From NCBI GenBank assembly GCA_017542125.1, contig JAFXXU010000031.1, forward strand, positions 1-64,000: a DNA stretch of 64,000 nucleotides. Reading direction: 5' to 3'. The stretch's first letter is position 1, and the number at the start of each line of letters is the position of its first letter. Under the pieces are notes generated by a model, which was not told the origin of the DNA, did not search any database, and saw nothing but the letters and a program-made list of their open reading frames with translations. Below, piece after piece: positions 59,082 to 64,000 of the stretch. Both the position numbers and the translations under genes were made by a program. The stretch is from Ruminococcus sp. GTDB taxonomy: Bacteria > Bacillota > Clostridia > Oscillospirales > Ruminococcaceae.

Positions 59082-59393
59082 TTACGGGTATACCCTTTCG
59101 CAGTTTTCTATTTCGGCGCAGTCTTCCTCGGAGATATAGACCTCGGCGGACTCGGAGAGGTCGTTGTCGCAGAAACGCTCGCTCTTCATCAGCTCGATGA
59201 CCTTCTTAGCATTCGCTGCTGCGTCCTCTGTCTCCAGCCAGACGGCGATAACGTCGTCACTGAGATAGTCAAAGCCGTTGTCAGAAACGGCATTATCGGT
59301 GTATTCCTCTGCTCTTACGGGCAGATAGGAGATGATATCCAGATCGGGGTTTCTGAGCCTTGCAGAATCAAGCTTGATGATTATGGTCTGCAT
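59082..59393 (-). CDS. Unknown 103-residue protein in the rbgA-rnhB operon
   Basis: I do not recognise this small acidic protein. It begins MQTIIIKLDSARLRNPDLDI, is predicted alternating alpha/beta, and ends with an acidic stretch containing two cysteines (EDCAEIENCERVYP). It sits four bases from each neighbour, rbgA and rnhB, so it is translated with them. Confidence 0.78.
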   Translation of the reverse strand: MQTIIIKLDSARLRNPDLDIISYLPVRAEEYTDNAVSDNGFDYLSDDVIAVWLETEDAAANAKKVIELMKSERFCDNDLSESAEVYISEEDCAEIENCERVYP

Positions 59394-59397
59394 AGTA

Positions 59398-60300
59398 TCA
59401 CCTCTTGCGGTCTGACGGCCTTTCGAGAGTTATCCTCCCCAGCTTGCCGCTGCGAAACTCATCAAGGACGGTAATAGCCGCTCTTTCAGTGTTGATATCT
59501 CCCCCGGAGACCAGGAACCCGCGCTTGCGGCCTATACGCTCCAATATCTCAAAGCCCTGGACGCAGCCAATGGTGTCCTCGTCATTATCGGGGATGTCAT
59601 CGGTCTCTATGCCGTAGCGCTCATTGATAATGCCCTTGTAATCGCTGTTGAGCAGCTCCAGAAAGCGGCAGGCAAGGTATTCCGTATCGAGGATATCGTC
59701 CTTTACGGCACCGGTAAATGCCAGCATCTCCCCCACCTGCTTATCCTCAAACTTAGGCCAGAGGACACCGGGCATATCCAGCAGCTCCATATCGCTGCCC
59801 AGGGACACCCACTGCTTTCCGCGGGTGACGCCGGGTCTGTCCTCCACCCTGGCACGCTTGGCACCGGCAAGGCGGTTTATAAACGAGCTCTTGCCCACAT
59901 TCGGTATCCCTACTATCATGAGCCTGATGGGTCTGCCGGCCATGCCGTGAGCCTCCCAGGCGGCCAGCTTGTCCTTCATTATCTCTTTGAGAGCGCCCTG
60001 AAATCTGTTAACGTTCTTGCCGCTGCGGCAGTCGGTGGCGATGGCGGTAATGCCCATACGCTTATAGTGGTCGAGCCACTGGGAGGTAACCGTCTCGTCG
60101 GCGGAATCGGCCTTGTTCAGCAGCAGGAGCCTGGGCTTTGAGCCCACGAGCCTGTCCATTTCGGGATTGCGGCTGGAGTAGGGAATGCGTGCATCGGTTA
60201 TCTCGACGACGACGTCAACGAGCTTGAGGTTTGACTGCATTATCCTGCGGGTCTTTGCCATATGGCCCGGGAACCACTGTACGCTTGCCTGCTCGCTCAT
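59398..60300 (-). CDS. rbgA: Ribosome biogenesis GTPase RbgA (YlqF)
   Basis: RbgA is needed for late assembly of the 50S subunit. The 300-residue protein has permuted motifs: G5/G4 first (LLLNKADSAD near residue 62), then G1 GIPNVGKSS near residue 130 and G3 LLDMPGVLWP near residue 175. The N-terminal QWFPGHMAKTRR is the family mark. It follows the tandem lepB genes and precedes rnhB, matching the rplS-rbgA-rnhB linkage seen in Bacillus. Confidence 0.95.
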   Translation of the reverse strand: MSEQASVQWFPGHMAKTRRIMQSNLKLVDVVVEITDARIPYSSRNPEMDRLVGSKPRLLLLNKADSADETVTSQWLDHYKRMGITAIATDCRSGKNVNRFQGALKEIMKDKLAAWEAHGMAGRPIRLMIVGIPNVGKSSFINRLAGAKRARVEDRPGVTRGKQWVSLGSDMELLDMPGVLWPKFEDKQVGEMLAFTGAVKDDILDTEYLACRFLELLNSDYKGIINERYGIETDDIPDNDEDTIGCVQGFEILERIGRKRGFLVSGGDINTERAAITVLDEFRSGKLGRITLERPSDRKR

Positions 60301-60312
60301 TTTTCCTCTCCT

Positions 60313-60885
60313 TTACTCAATGCTGCCCCTGGGATTACCGCTGGGGGAGCTGTATCTGAACACGACGCGGCCCAGTATCTCATCACGGGTAACAAACCCG
60401 AAGATACGCCCGTCGGTGGAATGGTTGCGGTTATCACCGAGGATAAAATACTTGTCAAAAGGAACGGTGTAGATATAACGCCCTGTCTTTTCGTCACGGA
60501 AGGTCGGGGCAAAGGAATCGCGCTCGGTCATAGGCTCACGGACATATGGCTCACTGAGCTTCTCACCGTTGACATAGACTGCATTCTCCTTATAGTCTAT
60601 CTCGATGCGGTCGCCAGAGACTCCGATTATCCGCTTGATGATGACCTCTTTCATATTCTCGGAATTGACCACAACGATATCGCCGCGCTTGGGGGTATAC
60701 ATAAACCGCAGCGCCACCAGCTTATCGCCGTCGGAAAGGGTCTGCTCCATGCTCTCACCCACAACGGTGATATTCCTCAGCACGAATGTGAATATGCAGA
60801 CGAAAGCAAACACCGCAAGCATAGCGGTGCTGATCATATCCAGCGCATTGTCCACACGTTCGGAGAGCTTGCTCTTTCCTTCCAT
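60313..60885 (-). CDS. lepB: Type I signal peptidase (second copy)
   Basis: The 190-residue membrane protease cleaves signal peptides. One transmembrane helix (about 20-37) precedes the catalytic serine S45 in VVGESMEQT and lysine K84 in VIIKRIIG. GDNRNHSTDGR is box D. The start ATG overlaps the stop of the upstream lepB by one base (TGATG), so translation is coupled. Two copies in tandem is unusual but seen in Clostridia. Confidence 0.92.
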   Translation of the reverse strand: MEGKSKLSERVDNALDMISTAMLAVFAFVCIFTFVLRNITVVGESMEQTLSDGDKLVALRFMYTPKRGDIVVVNSENMKEVIIKRIIGVSGDRIEIDYKENAVYVNGEKLSEPYVREPMTERDSFAPTFRDEKTGRYIYTVPFDKYFILGDNRNHSTDGRIFGFVTRDEILGRVVFRYSSPSGNPRGSIE

Positions 60886-61499
60886 CAGTTAAGGCTGCCG
60901 AAGCCGCTGAAGGGCAGGAAGCGGAAGATGGCCTTGCCCAGCAGATCCTCCACCTTTACGAAGCCCACTGCTTTAGCGCGGCTATCGGTGGAATGGTTGC
61001 GGTTATCGCCCATAGTGAACACACAGCCCTCGGGAACTACATAGGTGTACTCGTTCTCGCCGGTGCGGTAGGTATCGTCAAAGATGGACTGCACTCTCAT
61101 ATCAGCTTCGTTTATATAGCTCTGATCGTAGTACTGACCGTTGACCATAACAGTATCGTTGTCATAGTTGACTACAACGGTATCCCCTGCAACGCCGATA
61201 ACTCTCTTGATAAGGCACTTGTTCAGCCCCTCGGAGTTGAACACAACGATGTCCTCACGCTCAGGAGTGTAGTTGAGGTGAGTAACGATGATCCTGTCCT
61301 TGTCAGTAAGGGTGGAATTCATCGAAGGCCCCGAGACCTCCACAACACGCAGGATGAATATGAAAACCAGCACAACAACAAAAAGCGCAACTACAAAAGC
61401 CTCTACCCATTCAAGGAACTCGTCAAACAGCGAGAAATCATCCTCAAGGGCAGCTTCACCCTCTGCTGCATTTTTGATCAGCTCTTTTTCTTCGCTCAT
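60885..61499 (-). CDS. lepB: Type I signal peptidase (first copy)
   Basis: The 204-residue protein has an acidic N-terminal stretch, one helix (about 33-50), catalytic serine S59 in SGPSMNSTL, lysine K98 in CLIKRVIG and box D GDNRNHSTDSR. It is the first gene after the promoter at 61536-61564. The two copies differ in N-terminus and in the loop after the serine, so they are old paralogues rather than a recent duplication. Confidence 0.92.
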   Translation of the reverse strand: MSEEKELIKNAAEGEAALEDDFSLFDEFLEWVEAFVVALFVVVLVFIFILRVVEVSGPSMNSTLTDKDRIIVTHLNYTPEREDIVVFNSEGLNKCLIKRVIGVAGDTVVVNYDNDTVMVNGQYYDQSYINEADMRVQSIFDDTYRTGENEYTYVVPEGCVFTMGDNRNHSTDSRAKAVGFVKVEDLLGKAIFRFLPFSGFGSLN

Positions 61500-61535
61500 A
61501 AGTAATTACCCCTCACGAAAAATCTATTCTTTTAT

Positions 61536-61564
61536 ATTATAACAAAAACCCGTCGGTTTTTCAA
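61536..61564 (-). promoter_or_regulatory. Promoter of the lepB-lepB-rbgA-rnhB-yraN operon
   Basis: TTGAAA (61559-61564) and TATAAT (61536-61541) are 17 bases apart, 37 bases before the first lepB. Confidence 0.78.
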
Positions 61565-61620
61565 GTGCAAAAACAGAAAAATCGCCAAATCACCTGTTAA
61601 TTTTTTGTGCATTATACAAC

Positions 61621-61768
61621 ACGGCTGTCCCTTGCGCCGGCTTTCTGCGGGGTACCATATCCTGTTAAAGCTATTTGGGGGGATCCCTTTTCAGAAGAAA
61701 TGCTTTCCCCCGGCGAAGATACACAAAGTACGATATCCCGCAGAAATCTGGCGCAGGGGACACAGACA
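61621..61768 (+). ncRNA. Candidate structured RNA with a 28-base-pair closing stem
   Basis: Arms 61627-61654 and 61734-61761 are complementary over 28 positions with four imperfections; as plus-strand RNA three of these are G-U pairs, whereas as minus-strand RNA they are A-C mismatches. That asymmetry points to a functional plus-strand transcript. The 79-base apical part contains further G-rich and C-rich segments. A TTATAC box (61612-61617) lies just before the left arm, with no clear -35 box. I see no ORF. A 6S-like RNA, another small RNA or a degenerate inverted-repeat element are all possible. Confidence 0.4.
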
Positions 61769-61779
61769 GGACGGATAAC

Positions 61780-61809
61780 AAAAAAGGCATCGCGGTGGGC
61801 GATGCCTTT
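61780..61809 (-). terminator. Terminator of rplS
   Basis: A 10-base perfect stem (61783-61792 with 61800-61809) with a 7-base loop is followed by T6 on the minus strand. It could also end a plus-strand transcript from 61621. Confidence 0.83.
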
Positions 61810-61820
61810 AGTGCGGTCGA

Positions 61821-62165
61821 TTACTTGATCATTTCCTTGATCTTAGCAGCCTTGCCGACTCTCTTTCTCAGATAGTACAGCTTAGCGCGGCGAACCTTAC
61901 CCGAGCGAACGAGCTCTACCTTCTCAACTACGGGAGAATGAACGGGGAATACTCTCTCGATGCCGCAGCCGTGAGCTACACGGCGAACGGTAAAGGTCTC
62001 GTTGATACCGCCGTGCTTCTTGGCGATAACGGTACCCTCGAAGATCTGGATCCTCGACTTGTCACCCTCAGCGATTCTGACGTGAACCTTAACGGTATCA
62101 CCGATGTTGACTACGGGTGCATTCTCCTTCATGCTTGAGCTTTCGATCAGTTTTAAAGCGTCCAC
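61821..62165 (-). CDS. rplS: 50S ribosomal protein L19
   Basis: L19 lies at the 30S-50S interface. The 114-residue protein shows the family run [20 protein letters not shown] (split: [19 protein letters not shown]), [18 protein letters not shown] and a basic end [18 protein letters not shown]. It starts with GTG after AGGAGG. It is a single-gene unit with promoter, leader and terminator. Confidence 0.96.
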   Translation of the reverse strand: MDALKLIESSSMKENAPVVNIGDTVKVHVRIAEGDKSRIQIFEGTVIAKKHGGINETFTVRRVAHGCGIERVFPVHSPVVEKVELVRSGKVRRAKLYYLRKRVGKAAKIKEMIK

Positions 62166-62320
62166 TTTAATAACCTCCTGTTGTTTTCAGATGTTCATAC
62201 ACTTTACGGCGAAGCGCAGCGCTTCACAAAGCCAGAGGACTATCCGCTTTAATGTCGTCCCGATGAAACACGGGGTTTGGCATTAACTCTCGTCGGCGAA
62301 ACCGACGGATATTCAAATGC
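62166..62320 (-). promoter_or_regulatory. Structured leader of rplS (possible L19 autoregulatory leader)
   Basis: The untranslated leader is about 155 bases, unusually long for this genome. It contains a CCGTCGG/CCGACG hairpin near its 5' end, a CCCCGTGTTTCATCGGG hairpin in the middle and GAAGCGCTGCGCTTC near 62200-62215 before the ribosome site. L19 autoregulatory leaders are known in low-GC Gram-positive bacteria. Whether this belongs to that family I cannot confirm by eye. Confidence 0.5.
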
Positions 62321-62326
62321 TTAAAT

Positions 62327-62355
62327 ATTATACCACATCTTCGTCTGTATTTCAA
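62327..62355 (-). promoter_or_regulatory. Promoter of rplS
   Basis: TTGAAA (62350-62355) and TATAAT (62327-62332) are 17 bases apart, just after the DUF2344 gene stop. Confidence 0.8.
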
Positions 62356-62362
62356 GTGAGTG

Positions 62363-63079
62363 TCAGATAAAATTTTCAAGCGATCTGGTCAGTATCTTTG
62401 TGCGTTTTGTATATATCATATCTATCCTGCCGCCGAAAAAGGCTTCAAAGGCCTCAAAGACCACATTGGTGTTAAGGTTGAACTCGCTGCCTGCGGGCAG
62501 TCTGAGAGACACCCTGGCATACTCCCCCTCCGAAGAGATGGAGAGCAGGTTTATGTGGGGCTTTATATCAACGAGATTGGCTCCCCGCTTCTTGGAGCGC
62601 TTTTCCACCTCTATCTTCTCCTGAGAGAGGAAATCTGAAAAGCACCGGGCGGTCTCATCGCCGGTCTGCCCCTTAACGCTGAAATCTACCTCATACTCCG
62701 CAAAGACTATCTCCGTATGCTTCATTACGGGCTCCCCTGCCGAGACGATACGCAGCCCCTCGGGCATACTGGTATTCATCTTATCCCGTAGCTCATCAAA
62801 GGGCAGCTGCTCGGTAAGGGCTATGTCAAGTATCTCAACACTGGAATCCGTACCGAGTGAGAGTGCCAGCGGGAACATCAGATAGGCGTGGGGGTTGAAT
62901 CCCTGTGTGTACCAAAGAGGGATCCCCGCCCTCTTGAAGGCTCGCTGAAAGCAGCGCATAAGGTCAAGGTGGGAAATGTATTTGGCTCTGCCCGTCTTTT
63001 CAAAGACCAAGCGGTATTCGTATTTCGTCAGACGGAGATTCTGGTTCTTCGGCTGGAGCATTTCAGCCACAGTAAACAC
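62363..63079 (-). CDS. DUF2344 radical-SAM-associated protein
   Basis: The 238-residue protein contains the DUF2344 opening YRLVFEKTGRAKYISHLDLM near residue 22 and PLWYTQGFNPHAYLMFPLALSLG near residue 55 (split: PLWYTQGFNPH, MFPLALSLG). The function is unknown; it always accompanies the radical-SAM protein encoded just upstream and may bind its substrate. GTG 63079 has AAGGA eight bases upstream and overlaps the partner gene by 17 bases. ATG 63061, one base after the partner's stop, is the alternative start. Confidence 0.88.
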   Translation of the reverse strand: MFTVAEMLQPKNQNLRLTKYEYRLVFEKTGRAKYISHLDLMRCFQRAFKRAGIPLWYTQGFNPHAYLMFPLALSLGTDSSVEILDIALTEQLPFDELRDKMNTSMPEGLRIVSAGEPVMKHTEIVFAEYEVDFSVKGQTGDETARCFSDFLSQEKIEVEKRSKKRGANLVDIKPHINLLSISSEGEYARVSLRLPAGSEFNLNTNVVFEAFEAFFGGRIDMIYTKRTKILTRSLENFI

Positions 63080-64000
63080 CCCCGCATTCCTTTTTTATCC
63101 CGCAGCCGGAGCAACCCTCGGCACAGTTGCGGGTGGTCTTGCCCTCATGGGCTTTCTTGTTCTCCCGGACAAAGAATTCGTGGGACACCAGATAATCCAG
63201 GTGAGACCAGGGCGCCACCTCCTCATAAGAGCGGCGGCGGTTGGCGTAGAAGGCCGTGTCGGTATGACATTCCTCAAAGGCCTCCTGCCAAAGGTCAAAA
63301 CGGAAATGCTCGTCCCAGCTGTCGAGGGTGCAGCCCTTTTTCCAGGCACAGTATATCGTGTCGGCCAGGCGGCGGTCGCCCCTCGCAAGGACGCCCTCCA
63401 GGATAGAAACATTCATCTGGTGGTAGCTTATCTTGATCTTCTTGGACTTGATGCAGTCAAGCAGATGCCCCTGGCGGTGCTTGATCTGCTCGGGGGTAGC
63501 CTGAGGCTCGAATTCAAAGGGCGTAAAGGGCTTCGGCACGAAGGTCGCGCAGGATACCGACACCTGAACACTCTTGCCCCGAAGGTTCTTGGGGGTCTCG
63601 TAGTAGAGATCGACCACCTTCTGAGCCAGATCGGCTATGCCCTCGATGTCCTCATCCGTCTCGTCGGGGAGGCCCAGCATAAAGTAGAGCTTCACCGCCT
63701 GATAGCCCTCGGAGAAGGCAAGACGGCAGGTGCGCATGATCTCTTCCTCGGTGATGTTCTTGTTTATAACGTCCCGCAGGCGCTGAGTTCCGGCCTCGGG
63801 TGCGAAGGTAAGGCCGCTCTTTCTGACAGCGGCGAGCCTGTCAACTATCTCCTTGCTCATTGTGTCGATACGCAGCGAGGGCAGGGAGAGGTTGATGTTC
63901 TCCTTGTCTGTGTAGTCTGAAAGGCGGGTGAGCAGCTCGATTATCTTGGTATGGTCGCTGGTGGAGAGAGATGAAAGGGATACCTGCTCATAGCCTGTCT
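63063..64000 (-). CDS. B12-binding-domain radical SAM protein (TIGR03960-like), 3' part
   Basis: Only the C-terminal 312 residues are inside the window; the reading frame is open to the right edge, with TGYEQVSLSSLSTSDHTKI encoded before the first internal ATG at 63860. The radical-SAM barrel segments LTFAPEAGTQRLRDV and VKLYFMLGLPDETDED are present. The end carries a cysteine cluster (NCAEGCSGCGIKKECGGVYCG), likely an auxiliary iron-sulfur or zinc site. Full-length members have an N-terminal cobalamin-binding domain and the CxxxCxxC motif, both outside the window. The physiological reaction is unknown. It is coupled to the DUF2344 gene. Confidence 0.87.
   Translation of the reverse strand, partial: TGYEQVSLSSLSTSDHTKIIELLTRLSDYTDKENINLSLPSLRIDTMSKEIVDRLAAVRKSGLTFAPEAGTQRLRDVINKNITEEEIMRTCRLAFSEGYQAVKLYFMLGLPDETDEDIEGIADLAQKVVDLYYETPKNLRGKSVQVSVSCATFVPKPFTPFEFEPQATPEQIKHRQGHLLDCIKSKKIKISYHQMNVSILEGVLARGDRRLADTIYCAWKKGCTLDSWDEHFRFDLWQEAFEECHTDTAFYANRRRSYEEVAPWSHLDYLVSHEFFVRENKKAHEGKTTRNCAEGCSGCGIKKECGGVYCG

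Noticed and set aside
1-64000. CRISPR arrays, insertion sequences, prophage or integrase genes
   Set aside because: No regularly spaced repeats, transposase-like frames or attachment-site duplications were found on either strand.

Overview
The window is a dense bacterial chromosome segment from an anaerobic, Gram-positive-type Clostridia member, most likely Oscillospiraceae and close to Ruminococcus (inference). Support: the Bacillus/Clostridia core order yicC-remA-gmk-rpoZ-priA-def-fmt-rsmB-rlmN-prpC-prkC-rsgA-thiN-spoVM, a SpoVM peptide that implies a sporulating lineage, sigma-A promoters with 17-base spacers throughout, strong GGAGG ribosome sites, and several plant-glycan hydrolases. There are no insertion sequences, prophage genes or CRISPR arrays, so this is mostly vertically inherited core sequence with a few accessory loci.

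Layout. 1-13150: one long minus-strand operon for RNA, ribosome and translation quality plus the PrkC/PrpC signalling pair, ending in the 29-residue SpoVM gene. 13180-14600: a HAD phosphatase and an HD-domain protein, divergently transcribed. 14597-21367: a minus-strand operon preceded by a promoter and a short cobalamin-type riboswitch. It encodes a 90-residue protein, a wall-anchored protein combining a DUF4430 domain with an alpha-toroid domain (the two folds of animal transcobalamin/intrinsic factor), a second DUF4430 protein, an EcfT subunit, and an ATPase-ATPase-membrane fusion. I read it as a corrinoid capture and uptake system. 21413-30300: a GH3 enzyme, a CapA-like lipoprotein, nadA, a GH31 alpha-xylosidase-like enzyme behind a CcpA (cre)-like site, nadE and a YegP-like protein. 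30461-33260: an unknown gene, a membrane protein, a hypoxanthine-DNA glycosylase and an orphan prepilin. 33422-38628: carA and a carB-dapF gene fusion. 38760-45000: a lipoprotein, an NhaC antiporter, an ApbE/NusG-domain-II/Gx-transporter operon, a DUF3789 micro-gene and a CheX-like/CheY pair. 45112-52183: tRNA-Leu(CAA), a second GH3 enzyme with an inserted domain, DUF2461, a CotH-kinase lipoprotein and metA. 52197-64000: clpX-clpP-tig, a phosphoesterase, DUF1540, thrC, yraN-rnhB-rbgA-lepB-lepB, a candidate structured RNA, rplS with a leader, and a DUF2344/radical-SAM pair running off the right edge.

The best candidates for something new are the riboswitch-controlled transcobalamin-like ECF locus, the CarB-DapF fusion, and the long hairpin RNA candidate between lepB and rplS. 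All functional calls come from reading motifs and context; no database search was possible.
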